Shown here: in pieces, positions 33,201 through 40,563 of the stretch
Layout: each line of letters opens with the position of its first letter
How positions within the stretch are numbered: the stretch's first letter is position 1
Virus record (IMG/VR): IMGVR_UViG_3300032242_000738
Span: 20,220 to 84,219 of that record
Source of the DNA: a virus
DNA: 64,000 bases
Direction: 5' to 3' (one strand)
Translations under genes and position numbers: made by a program
Notes under the pieces: generated by a model
The model's input: the letters and a program-made list of their open reading frames with translations, nothing else
Told to the model about the DNA's origin: nothing
Databases searched by the model: none

Positions 33201-35192
33201 ACAGCAGGAACAGCATATTCAGTAAGTGCAGGAAATATTTCTGGTACAGTCAATCTTGCCAATTATGCAACCACAGCTAACAGTGTTGCTGGTGCTAATG
33301 TAAGTGGTGCGGTATCATACGCAACAACAGCCAACAGTGTCGCTGGTGCTAACGTAAGTGGTGCTGTAGCGTATGCAACCACTGCTAATAGTGTAGCCGG
33401 TGCTAATGTTTCTGGTGCTGTAGCAAGTGCAACTAGTGCAACAAATGCAGCCGCATTATTACAAAATACATCTAGCGCAACGACTGTATATCCAACATTC
33501 ACTACTAGTAGTGCAAATGGAAATTCACAAGCAGTATTCAATACTTCTATCAGTTCTAATTTAGCCAATGCATCTATTACTGCTACAACATTTGTAGGTG
33601 CATTGAGTGGTACGGCAAGTTTAGCGACATATGCAACAACTGCTAATAGTGTAGCTGGTGCTAATGTATCCGGAGCAGTAAGCTATGCAACAACAGCCAA
33701 TAGTGTAGCCGGTGCTAATGTAAGTGGTACAGTAGCCAATGCAACATATGCTACTAGTGCAGGCAGTGCAAGTTCAGCAAGTAGCGCAACTACTGCAGGA
33801 AGTGTAACTAACGCAGTAACATTCAACAATGGTGGAACAGGCGACGTATCAGGAACTACATACAACGGTGGTGCTGCAAGAACTGTTTCATATAATACAG
33901 TTGGTGCTCCAAGTACTACAGGTACGAATGCCAGTGGTACATGGAATATTAATGTTACAGGTAGTGCAGGTAGTGCAAGCACAGCCGGTAGTGCTACTAC
34001 AGCCGGTAGTGCTACTACAGCAGGAAGCGTAACTAATTCTGTAACATTCAATAGTGGTGGTGCAGGAGACGCATCAGGTACTACATTCAATGGCGGCGCC
34101 GCAAGAACAGTTTCATATAATACAGTAGGTGCGCCTAGTACTACTGGCACAAATGCTAGTGGTACATGGAGTATTAATGTTACCGGTAGTGCAGGTAGTG
34201 CAGGTAGCGCATCCAGTGCAACCACTGCAGGTAGTGTAACAAACTCAGTTACATTTAGTACTTCAGGAGGTGCTGCAGCCGGAACGACATTTAACGGAGG
34301 TGCTGCTAGAACTGTTGATTATAGTACAGTAGGTGCGCCTAGTACTACTGGTACAAATGCTAGTGGTACATGGAGTATTAATGTTACCGGTAGTGCAGGT
34401 AGTGCAAGTACAGCAGGTACTGTAACAACTGCGGCACAACCAAACATTACTAGCGTTGGTACATTGAGTAGCTTATCTGTATCTGGTAACATTAGTGGTG
34501 GTAACGTTGGGGGTATTATTAGACCTACTGCAGGTAGTGGTACAGCTGGTATTATATTCCCTGCAGACCCCGGAGGCGGATCCGGCGATTTGGCAACAAT
34601 CAAATATTATGCAATAACAGGTGAAACAACTGTATTAGAATTAACTGTAACTAATGATGCTGATGATACTATTAAGTTAAATGCCAGTGGCGGAACAACT
34701 ATTACAAACACATTAACTACTACATCTATAAGTGCAGGATCTAGTGGCACAGCCGGTACTATTACTGGCAACTGGTCACTAAGTGGTGGTTCACGCTTAA
34801 ATGCAACATATGCTGACTTAGCAGAATATTACAAATCTGATACTGAACTTGTTGCGGGTGACGTAGTTGTACTAGGTGGTGATTTTGATGTAACACTAAC
34901 AGATGAATCACACGACCACAGAGTTGCAGGTATTGTTAGTACTGATCCAGCATATTTAATGAATCGCAAAGAAGATGATACAGGATATGTTGCTGTTGCA
35001 CTAACAGGACGAGTACCATGCAAAGTAAATGGACCAGTAAGAAAAGGTGATTTATTAGTAAGCTCATCACAAAAAGGTGTAGCACAAAAATTAGATAATA
35101 CAAAATGGGTACCAGGTTGTGTTATAGGTAAAGCTATGGAAAACGTTGATGAAGGGCTACATATCATTGAAGTAGCAGTCGGTCGTTTCTAA
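27273..35192 (+). CDS. Giant tail fibre/adhesin, 2639 aa
   Basis: The N-terminus (IDFGAFPDDPQADAIRIAFQKVQNNFDQLF) is typical of T4-like fibre attachment. The body has dozens of SVGTLTSL-x-VSG and YATTANSVAGANVSGA repeats, several copies of VLFNDSGNANATAGFTFNKSSNLV, a gp37-like segment DPVNAQDVATKNYVDG near residue 1510, and three C-terminal copies of NGGAARTVSYNTVGAPSTTGTNASGTW. It ends in the same G2-type domain (ADLAEYYKS, GIVSTDPAYLMN, GRVPCKV) as the fibre at 2497. Such domains trimerise and may self-cleave. Likely a long receptor-binding fibre. It has a late promoter, and the endolysin gene follows 14 nt later. Confidence 0.8.
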   Translation: MSQQNIDFGAFPDDPQADAIRIAFQKVQNNFDQLFSTASVGVVTSVNQNAGAGIQVNTPTGNVIVSANIACVQVATSSLSIGQGGNGGTSATITQSSQTLVVDINPANVFSNNFAAVGGGLANITGTLTASASAQPNITTVGTLGNLVVTGDTTSGNVYANSGTVVASILTGTLTTNAQPNITSVGTLSSLTVTGTITSGNATLGNTANANYFVGDGSQLTNIRADGGTSTILSNGTSNVNIPVVSSNVTIGVSGTANTVVFTTTGVNVSGYLNANRLISTVATGTAPLTVTSTTQVANLNAATAGLATYATTANSVAGANVSGAVPYATTANSVAGANVSGAVGSATNASAVLNSTQTTGTYYPAFVSSTVTGNYALASNTAFSANLANGSLTATTFIGNVQGNVNGNISGNINVSGSNTQVLFNDSGNANATAGFTFNKSSNLVTMAGNLITANANLGNAASANYFIGSGNNLSNIQGANVSGAVPYATTANNVAGANVSGIVANATYATNAGSATTAGTVTTAAQPNITSVGTLSSLIVSGNINAGNLSANNFTVNNANISGQYITTLTTGTAPLVVYSTTQVANLNAATAGLATYATTANAVAGANVSGAVAYATTANSVAGANVSGAVASATNASAVLQNTSTATTAYPTFTTSSANGNSSIVINTSINANLSNGALTATTFIGNFQGNISGNISVGGSNTQVLFNDSGNANATAGFTFNKSSNLVTLSGNLIAANANLGNAATANYFIGNFYGLANNSTTAGTVTSNAQPNITSLGTLSSLSVTGNISSGNASLGNSVSANYFVGSGNNLSNIQAANITGAIPYANIANNVAGANVSGQVGNSLIASTVYTNAQPNITSVGTLTGLTVSGSTNLGNVGNVTITGGSANYFLMTNGSGALTWTNAALSPVPGSNTQVIFNDGSAYGANSNLTFNKSTGALSATLLTGTLTTAAQPNVTSVGTLTSLIVSGNINAGNVTGGNVVSANYLTGNLTTAAQPNITSVGTLTSLGVNGTVTAVAFTANTGVFTGNGAGLTNLNGANVSGSIANATYALSANTANTAITVTGNSQPNITSVGTLTSLIVSGNINAGNVSGGNAVSANYLIGNLYGTANLATYATTANSVAGANVSGQVANSLVAGTVYTNSQPNITSVGTLTSLTVSGTTNLGAVGNVTITGGTSGYYLQTNGSGTLTWAAIPVGSGISNGNSNVNIPSSNGNVNISAVGNANVLIVTGTGINVAGTLNATGNANVGNIGATNGVFTNVSGNGSALSSITGANVTGTVANATNATSATNAAALLQNTSSATTVYPTFTTSSANGNSSAVINTSISANLANGSLTATTFIGNVSGNISGNIAVSGSNTQVLFNDSGNANATAGFTFNKSSNLVTMTGNLVTANANLGNAATANYFIGNFYGTANLATYATTANSVAGANVSGQVSNSLVAGTVYTAAQPNITSVGTLSSLTVTANTTSGNLVTGGVITVSGTGVSSINGNLNMNSKYVVSVSDPVNAQDVATKNYVDGLVATGLAYHTAVVAATTTTLAITTGGTVTYNNGASGVGANLVTTGSFNLIDTANVQTVGTRILVKDEANGAWNGVYTWANATTIVRSTDTNSYGPGTTQLSENDYFFVSSGSVNKGSAWVVTTAGTITFGTTNIIFSQFSSSQTYNAGTGLTLASTTFSISNTAVTAGSYGNGDRVSTFTVNNQGQLTAASNTAITANAANLTGTTLASSVVTSSLTTVGNVTAGIWNNNIGLSATFAAGLSGANLASITGANVTGQVGNSLVAGTVYTNAQPNITSVGTLTSLGVNGTVTAVAFTANTGIFTGNGSGLTNINGANVTGSVSTTVSATNASALLQNTSSATTVYPTFTTSSANGNSQAVFNTSISSNLANASITATTFVGALSGTASLATYATTANSVAGANVSGAVAYATTANSVAGANVSGAVTYATTANSVAGANVSGTVANATYAVTAGTAYSVSAGNISGTVNLANYATTANSVAGANVSGAVSYATTANSVAGANVSGAVAYATTANSVAGANVSGAVASATSATNAAALLQNTSSATTVYPTFTTSSANGNSQAVFNTSISSNLANASITATTFVGALSGTASLATYATTANSVAGANVSGAVSYATTANSVAGANVSGTVANATYATSAGSASSASSATTAGSVTNAVTFNNGGTGDVSGTTYNGGAARTVSYNTVGAPSTTGTNASGTWNINVTGSAGSASTAGSATTAGSATTAGSVTNSVTFNSGGAGDASGTTFNGGAARTVSYNTVGAPSTTGTNASGTWSINVTGSAGSAGSASSATTAGSVTNSVTFSTSGGAAAGTTFNGGAARTVDYSTVGAPSTTGTNASGTWSINVTGSAGSASTAGTVTTAAQPNITSVGTLSSLSVSGNISGGNVGGIIRPTAGSGTAGIIFPADPGGGSGDLATIKYYAITGETTVLELTVTNDADDTIKLNASGGTTITNTLTTTSISAGSSGTAGTITGNWSLSGGSRLNATYADLAEYYKSDTELVAGDVVVLGGDFDVTLTDESHDHRVAGIVSTDPAYLMNRKEDDTGYVAVALTGRVPCKVNGPVRKGDLLVSSSQKGVAQKLDNTKWVPGCVIGKAMENVDEGLHIIEVAVGRF
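32892..32956 (+). repeat. 65-bp exact repeat, copy 1, inside a longer duplication
   Basis: Identical to 33501-33565. The surrounding 75 codons are identical at protein level (ALLQNTSSATTVYPTFTTSS onward) with a few silent changes. Confidence 0.9.
33501..33565 (+). repeat. 65-bp exact repeat, copy 2
   Basis: Copy of 32892-32956, 609 bp (203 codons) downstream, so recombination between them stays in frame. Confidence 0.9.
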
Positions 35193-35206
35193 TAAAAGGA
35201 AAATAA

Positions 35207-35827
35207 ATGGTAACAATAGAATTATTAACAGCAATGTGTCCAAAAACAAAACGCTCTATATTAGAGGGTTATGTTGAGCCACTAAACACAGTAGCAGAAT
35301 ACTATGAGATGTTTGACAACCCAAAACGTGTTGCAGGCTTCTTAGCACAAGTAGCACATGAAAGCGGTGGGTTTAATGCTACAGTTGAAAACTTAAATTA
35401 TAGTGCTAAGGGATTGATGGGTACTTTTAAAAAGTATTTCCCGTCAGAAGATATCGCTAAACAATATGAACGTAAGCCAGAAATGATTGCTAATCGTGTT
35501 TATGCTAATCGTATGAAAAATGGTGATGAACATAGTGGTGATGGCTACAGATTTAGAGGGCGTGGATTAATACAATTGACCGGTCGTGATAACTATACCA
35601 AGTTTGCTGAAGCATTAGATATGAGTATTGAAGATACAGTAGCATATTTAGAAACACCAAATGGTGCTGTTGCGAGTGCCGGTTGGTTCTGGGATAACAA
35701 TAAACTAAATCAATACTGTGACCGTGATGATTTTGTTACATTAACAAAACGTATTAATGGTGGTACTATTGGTTTGGAAGATAGACAACATCACTATCAT
35801 ATTGCATTACAATATTTAGGCGCATAA
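35207..35827 (+). CDS. Endolysin, glycoside hydrolase 19 (chitinase-like)
   Basis: 206 aa. Family 19 signature: AGFLAQVAHESGGFNATVENLNYSA with the catalytic Glu in HESGGF, then ANRVYANRMKNGDEHSGDGYRFRGRGLIQLTGRDNY and ASAGWFW. It cleaves peptidoglycan glycan strands at the end of infection. No signal peptide or membrane segment is visible, so it needs a holin (candidates at 6129 and 47453). AAAGGAAAAT is the binding site. It sits between fibre genes. Confidence 0.93.
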   Translation: MVTIELLTAMCPKTKRSILEGYVEPLNTVAEYYEMFDNPKRVAGFLAQVAHESGGFNATVENLNYSAKGLMGTFKKYFPSEDIAKQYERKPEMIANRVYANRMKNGDEHSGDGYRFRGRGLIQLTGRDNYTKFAEALDMSIEDTVAYLETPNGAVASAGWFWDNNKLNQYCDRDDFVTLTKRINGGTIGLEDRQHHYHIALQYLGA

Positions 35828-35829
35828 TA

Positions 35830-38211
35830 ATGGCACAACCAATTTGGAATACCCCAGCTGGCTCTTTAGGTAGATATCCTGCTACAATAGCATTGGCAAC
35901 ACAATTATCAGCTACAGCCGTATCTCCTGCAACTACCGTCACTTATAAAGTATTAAGTGGCAAATTGCCATCTGGAATTAGTATCAGTTCTAATGGATTA
36001 ATTAGTGGTACTCCTACATTGGTTACGTCAGATACAACTAGTTCTTTTACTATTAGAGCTACTGATAATTTGTCTAATATACGTGATAGAACTTTCTCAA
36101 TGACAATATCTGGTTTAGCTATACCAAGGTTTACTACGCCAATTGGTAGCATATTAAACACGTTAGATAGTTTATGGATTTCATTACCTATAACATATTC
36201 AAATCCAGTAAGCACAAATAAAATTGTAGTAGAATTACAAGAGGGCACATTGCCACCTGGATTAGAAATAAATAGTCAAGGATTGATTAGAGGATATCCA
36301 AATCCTCCTACAGTAAATGTTACTTTAAATCAAGTAACCACAGTAGCAACATTATCAGATACTACTAATTTGATAACATGTACTAGTACTACACAATTTA
36401 CAGTAGGCAGACCAGTAGTTTTTACAGGTACAACATTTGGTGGTATAGTTAGCGGTACTACATATTATATAAAGACCATTAATAGTAATACTACTTTTAC
36501 TATATCAGCTACTCAGTACGGTAATGTATTTACGTTAACGTCCGGATCAGGATCAATGACTGTTACTTTACCTGCAACATCGGTAGGTCAACCAACAATA
36601 CGTACATATTCATTCGTACTTAGACTATCAAGTCTATTAGGTGGAGATACCGCAAATTATACAATTACAGTAGTAAATCAAAATACACCTGTTAATCAAG
36701 GTGGTCCAGGTAATGTTTCTAATTCACGTACCCCTACAATACTTAACACTAGACCTAGAACATTTGTAATACCAAATAGCGACCCCTATCAAGGATATTA
36801 TATATTACCACCTGTTAGTCCTTCTGTAAATGCATTTATAGGCACCATAAAAAGTGGAGAATACTTTACTTTTAAAGTAATAGGTTATGATTTTGATGGT
36901 AATTCACTAACATATCACTATACAAATTTACCTACAGGATTAACAGGAGATACTGTTACTGGTTGGATAACAGGTACACCTACACTAAGTTCAAATGGAT
37001 TAAGTACCTTTAGTTTTTCTGTAAATGTATATAAAACAAATAACAGTAGTATAACTTCTACTAACTTTAATTATAGTTATAATGTAAGTAAAGTAATTAC
37101 TGATACCGTAATATGGATAACTCCATCAGATTTGGGAACAATATCTAATAGTACAGTAAGCACATTAAGTGTATTTGCTGAAGCAGATACTACTTTAAAT
37201 TATAGAATAACTAGTGGTTTATTGCCCAATAATCTTATACTACTAGACAACGGTGAAATAACCGGTAGAGTAGCGGATCAACCTACTAGTACACTATTAG
37301 CACAAAACAGTGAAACAGTTTTTACATTTACAATACAAGCCTATTCAGAACTATATCCAGGAGTAGAGTCTAGTAAGACATTTACAGTAACAGTATTACA
37401 GCAATATGCTAGACCAACTGATACGCTTTATATTAAGGCAACTCCTAGTGTAGATGATAGAAATATTATCAATAGTTTATTGACAAATACTACATTAATT
37501 CCTGATGAGTATGTATATAGACTTGATGATATATATTTTGGAAAAGCAACTGATGTAATATATGAACACGCATATGGTATATATGCAAGTGATATAGGTG
37601 AGTATTTGGCAGCGGTCACCGAAAATCATTATTGGAGAAATATTACATTAGGTGAGATAAAAACTGCAGTAGCAAAAAATAGTGCAGGCGATGTAATTTA
37701 TGAAGTAGTATACAGCGAAGTTATTGACGATCTGGTTAATCCATCAGGTATTAGCGTACAACAAGAGATATATTGGCCTAGACCAATAGATTTAAACCCG
37801 GGTACTGTAAGAACATTATACCCAAACAGTTTATTTAATATGCGTAATCGTGTAGCACAAGTTGTTGGACAAGAATATGACAGTGGATTGTTACCTTTGT
37901 GGATGACCAGTCAACAGTCAAATGGTGGTATATTGGGCTATACACAAGCTTGGGTAATATGTTATACTAAACCGGGATTTGCTAATAAAATTAAACAAGA
38001 TATACAAGATACGTGGCCATATACATTAAATCAAATTAATTTTAAAATTGACAGATTTACTGTAGATAAGAGTGAAACATATAATTATGATAAGAACTTA
38101 ACTCCGGCAGCTTGGACAGGATTACCCAGTGCAAGTCCTGTACCCGATCCATTGGACAGTAAGGATTTCTATGTATTGTTCCCTAGACAAACAATTTTAC
38201 CAAACCAATAA
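35830..38211 (+). CDS. Tail/baseplate protein with Ig-like (He_PIG) domains
   Basis: 793 aa. At least four repeats with the He_PIG Ig-like signature: TYKVLSGKLPSGISISSNGLISGTPT, ELQEGTLPPGLEINSQGLIRGYP, then YHYTNLPTGLTGDTVTGWITGTPT and YRITSGLLPNNLILLDNGEITG. Near residues 195-250 is the GTTYYIKTINSNTTFTIS module shared with other virion proteins here. The C-terminal 250 residues are a different mixed domain (YIKATPSVDDRNIINSLL, YWPRPIDLNPG). Cell-surface or carbohydrate contact is likely. It starts 2 nt after the endolysin stop. Confidence 0.7.
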   Translation: MAQPIWNTPAGSLGRYPATIALATQLSATAVSPATTVTYKVLSGKLPSGISISSNGLISGTPTLVTSDTTSSFTIRATDNLSNIRDRTFSMTISGLAIPRFTTPIGSILNTLDSLWISLPITYSNPVSTNKIVVELQEGTLPPGLEINSQGLIRGYPNPPTVNVTLNQVTTVATLSDTTNLITCTSTTQFTVGRPVVFTGTTFGGIVSGTTYYIKTINSNTTFTISATQYGNVFTLTSGSGSMTVTLPATSVGQPTIRTYSFVLRLSSLLGGDTANYTITVVNQNTPVNQGGPGNVSNSRTPTILNTRPRTFVIPNSDPYQGYYILPPVSPSVNAFIGTIKSGEYFTFKVIGYDFDGNSLTYHYTNLPTGLTGDTVTGWITGTPTLSSNGLSTFSFSVNVYKTNNSSITSTNFNYSYNVSKVITDTVIWITPSDLGTISNSTVSTLSVFAEADTTLNYRITSGLLPNNLILLDNGEITGRVADQPTSTLLAQNSETVFTFTIQAYSELYPGVESSKTFTVTVLQQYARPTDTLYIKATPSVDDRNIINSLLTNTTLIPDEYVYRLDDIYFGKATDVIYEHAYGIYASDIGEYLAAVTENHYWRNITLGEIKTAVAKNSAGDVIYEVVYSEVIDDLVNPSGISVQQEIYWPRPIDLNPGTVRTLYPNSLFNMRNRVAQVVGQEYDSGLLPLWMTSQQSNGGILGYTQAWVICYTKPGFANKIKQDIQDTWPYTLNQINFKIDRFTVDKSETYNYDKNLTPAAWTGLPSASPVPDPLDSKDFYVLFPRQTILPNQ

Positions 38212-38215
38212 CAAT

Positions 38216-38223
38216 ACTAAATA
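38216..38223 (+). promoter_or_regulatory. Degenerate late box ACTAAATA
   Basis: TAAATA core 20 nt before the ATG at 38244; the first two bases depart from GATAAATA. ACGGAAC could act as a weak binding site. Confidence 0.45.
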
Positions 38224-38243
38224 TATAACGGAACAAAAAGAAT

Positions 38244-39641
38244 ATGAGTACAATTAACACAAACGGTATCAATGTAAATTACCCTGTACCAGGGGTGAAT
38301 AACAATAGTCAAGGATTCAGAGATAACTTTGCATCTATTAGAACTAATTTAAATACAGCTGCCAATGAAATCACTGACCTACAAAATAAAGTTGTAGTTA
38401 AATCTGCACTGGCTAACTCTATTGTTAATAACGACATGGCTAATACTCTTATTAGTAATGCATTAACACGTAGTTTTCGTGCTAGTACTTATAATTTGGG
38501 CGGCGCACTATCTGGTATCGTGTCAGTTAATGTATCATTAGGTGATGTACAATATGGTACAATCGCAGGTAATACTACCATTCAATTTACAGGATGGAGT
38601 CCAACTGGTACTCAAAGTAATGTACAATTACAACTAGCAGTATCAAATAACTTAGCAACAATTTCATTACCAGCAGAAGTTACAACTGGTGTAACATCAT
38701 TAGAAAACTATGCAAATGTTGCTAATACTACTACCATTACAGTACCGTATGGTGTAACACAATTAGATTATAGATTTAGTACAATTGATTGTGGTAATAC
38801 AATAGTTGTAGAACCATATAATAATAGTAGAGTAGCATCACAAGTTCAAAGTCGCACACCATCTCCAACTGGTTCGCAAGGTGATGTAGCCGGTGATGTT
38901 GCTGTAGATGCAAATTACATTTACGTTTGTACTGGTTCATTTGATTCAAATGTAGCAAATACTATATCTATACCCAGTATTACATCAACATATGCAGGTA
39001 ATTTAATAGACTGTGTTACTACTAGTAGTTTAAGAGTAAATTCACCAATCATATTTAATGGAACTACTTGGGGAAATATTGTTGCAAATACAGTTTATTA
39101 TATCAAAACAATACCTGACTCTGCTAATATAACAATTAGTGCTACTGGTTTTAGTGGTATTGCTGGATCAACATTTGTTATTAGTGCTGGCACCGGTGCT
39201 ATGGCAGCGAATAGTTATAACGGTACAGCTATATGGAAAAGTATTGAATTGGCTGGTTTGGGTAGTGCTAATCAAACAATTCAGGGTAGTTTAACAGTGG
39301 GTGGACTATTAGCAGTAAGTTCTAGTGATACTGTTACCGCAGCCGGAACTTTCCAATCAAATGCTACATTATTGTCAAATAATATTAATATTGTAACCAC
39401 TGCACCAACTAGTTCAGGTGTAAAATTACCAATAGCAGTTGCTGGATATAGAATAATCATAAGAAATAATACAGCTAATACAATAAATGTATATCCAAAT
39501 ACAGGATCTGAGATTAACGGCGGATCTATCAATGTTCCAGTAACACTAGGTGCTTCATCCTCAACAGAATATTTCTGTTCTACCAGTGCTATCTCTAATG
39601 TAGGTGGACATTGGTATACATTAAATTCTACTTACGCATAA
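38244..39641 (+). CDS. Virion structural protein with shared beta module
   Basis: 465 aa. The N-terminus VNYPVPGVNNNSQGFRDNFASIRTNLNTAANEITDLQNK is a conserved helical attachment segment of many T4-like fibre or baseplate proteins. The body is beta-rich. Residues about 285-330 hold VANTVYYIKTIPDSANITIS, a copy of the module found in the proteins at 4732 and 35830. The C-terminal 80 residues (AGYRIIIRNNTANTINVYPNTGSEING and EYFCSTSAISNVGGHWY) form a small capping domain frequent in fibres. Probably a short fibre or baseplate accessory. Confidence 0.65.
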   Translation: MSTINTNGINVNYPVPGVNNNSQGFRDNFASIRTNLNTAANEITDLQNKVVVKSALANSIVNNDMANTLISNALTRSFRASTYNLGGALSGIVSVNVSLGDVQYGTIAGNTTIQFTGWSPTGTQSNVQLQLAVSNNLATISLPAEVTTGVTSLENYANVANTTTITVPYGVTQLDYRFSTIDCGNTIVVEPYNNSRVASQVQSRTPSPTGSQGDVAGDVAVDANYIYVCTGSFDSNVANTISIPSITSTYAGNLIDCVTTSSLRVNSPIIFNGTTWGNIVANTVYYIKTIPDSANITISATGFSGIAGSTFVISAGTGAMAANSYNGTAIWKSIELAGLGSANQTIQGSLTVGGLLAVSSSDTVTAAGTFQSNATLLSNNINIVTTAPTSSGVKLPIAVAGYRIIIRNNTANTINVYPNTGSEINGGSINVPVTLGASSSTEYFCSTSAISNVGGHWYTLNSTYA

Positions 39642-39663
39642 AAATATCAAGGACATATTATCC

Positions 39664-39671
39664 GATAAATA
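39664..39671 (+). promoter_or_regulatory. Late promoter box GATAAATA abutting a start codon
   Basis: Exact motif ending 5 nt before the ATG at 39677, with no Shine-Dalgarno in between: predicted leaderless late mRNA. Confidence 0.7.
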
Positions 39672-39676
39672 TTTGA

Positions 39677-39910
39677 ATGGAACATCCCTTCATCTCATCA
39701 CTATCGGATAAGACATTAGAAGAACTACAAACTTCTATTTCTGAACTAACCAAAAAACTTAACTTTGCATATCGTATGCAGAATGGAGCAATGATCCATC
39801 AATTAAATATGGTAATAGAAAGTTACCGAAAAGAATACGGTCGCAAAATGGATGAGTTACTCAAAAAGCAAGGTGACCGTACACAAATTAACATTCAAAA
39901 AGAAAGCTAA
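39677..39910 (+). CDS. Small conserved helical protein
   Basis: 77 aa, all helical: LSDKTLEELQTSISELTKKLNFAYRMQNGAMIHQLNMVIESYRKEYGRKMDELLKK is an amphipathic coiled coil, with a polar tail. Similar small proteins occur in T4-like cyanophages as I recall, without known role. The GATAAATA box lies immediately in front of the ATG and no ribosome binding site is visible. It may be an assembly or scaffold adaptor. Confidence 0.6.
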   Translation: MEHPFISSLSDKTLEELQTSISELTKKLNFAYRMQNGAMIHQLNMVIESYRKEYGRKMDELLKKQGDRTQINIQKES

Positions 39911-39912
39911 AA

Positions 39913-40515
39913 TTGACCACACGTATACAAAGAGACTTTTCATTTCAAGCAGGTGTTTATTTTAAAGAAGAATTTTTAATGAGCCTCTATACTATAACAT
40001 GTTACATGGAAGTAGAAACTGAATCTATCAGAGAACAAAACGTAGCAATGGAACGAATAAAGTATTTCTTAAACGAATGTTTAGACAATTGTTTTTTTGT
40101 TCAGGATATTGAACATAAAGTGATTGAGAAATACATGTCATGTGGTTTTAAAGTGTGTACCGTACCAGAAGAACCCTATGACCAAATTGTTGCACTATTA
40201 CTATTAACTAAACTTAACAGTATAACTGAAGGTAGGTTGGTTATTACTGACCTAACATTAGGTTCACGTATAAGTGATGAAGTTAAGTTTATATGTGATA
40301 TTGAAAGTCCTCTTGGTCCATTGGAAGCACCAGGTTGGTGGACAGATAACGGAACATCAATCTCTAACCCTATTAAAAAATCAGTAAAAAAAGATAAAAT
40401 AGTTAAACTATTTAAAACTACAACAACAGATTGGGCAGACTATAATTTAGTTTGGAAAGAAAAAGACCCATTGTCTAAGTGTGAAATTGTTTTTACAACT
40501 GAACAAGAAAAATAA
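39913..40515 (+). CDS. Conserved T4-like hypothetical protein
   Basis: The frame from TTG at 39913 gives 200 aa; an ATG at 39979 (MSLYTITCYMEVETES) gives 178 aa and looks like the conserved N-terminus, so the true start is uncertain. Alpha/beta, with FVQDIEHKVIEKYMSCGFKVCTVPEEPYDQIVALLLLTKLNSITEGRLVITDLTLGS as the most conserved-looking part and a basic C-terminal region. No catalytic motif. It follows the small helical gene by 2 nt and precedes the early operon promoter. Confidence 0.55.
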   Translation: MTTRIQRDFSFQAGVYFKEEFLMSLYTITCYMEVETESIREQNVAMERIKYFLNECLDNCFFVQDIEHKVIEKYMSCGFKVCTVPEEPYDQIVALLLLTKLNSITEGRLVITDLTLGSRISDEVKFICDIESPLGPLEAPGWWTDNGTSISNPIKKSVKKDKIVKLFKTTTTDWADYNLVWKEKDPLSKCEIVFTTEQEK

Positions 40516-40528
40516 GTATCCAAAATTA

Positions 40529-40557
40529 TTGTATTACAATACCATTTGTGATATAAT
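40529..40557 (+). promoter_or_regulatory. Sigma-70 promoter of the replication operon
   Basis: TTGTAT (40529-40534), 17 nt, TATAAT (40552-40557). The ATG at 40564 is 6 nt past the -10, so the transcript should start at the start codon. Confidence 0.75.
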
Positions 40558-40563
40558 AAACAA

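Larger units (their letters stand above)
28190..33760 (+). repeat. Interspersed repeats encoding YATTANSVAGANVSGA and SVGTLTSL units
   Basis: More than twenty protein-level copies with heavily varied synonymous codons, plus longer duplicated blocks. The repeat family is shared with the fibre at 2497-4323. Confidence 0.85.

Noticed and set aside
28190-33760. Repeats with regular spacing, considered as a CRISPR array
   Set aside because: The units are in-frame coding repeats with silent variation and no unique spacers; no cas genes are nearby.
33683-34225. Long minus-strand open frames across the fibre gene (also 32405-33262, 33263-33568, 30830-31189)
   Set aside because: They mirror the Ala/Val/Thr repeats of the plus-strand fibre gene; low-complexity coding repeats keep the opposite strand open. 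No promoter or binding site belongs to them.
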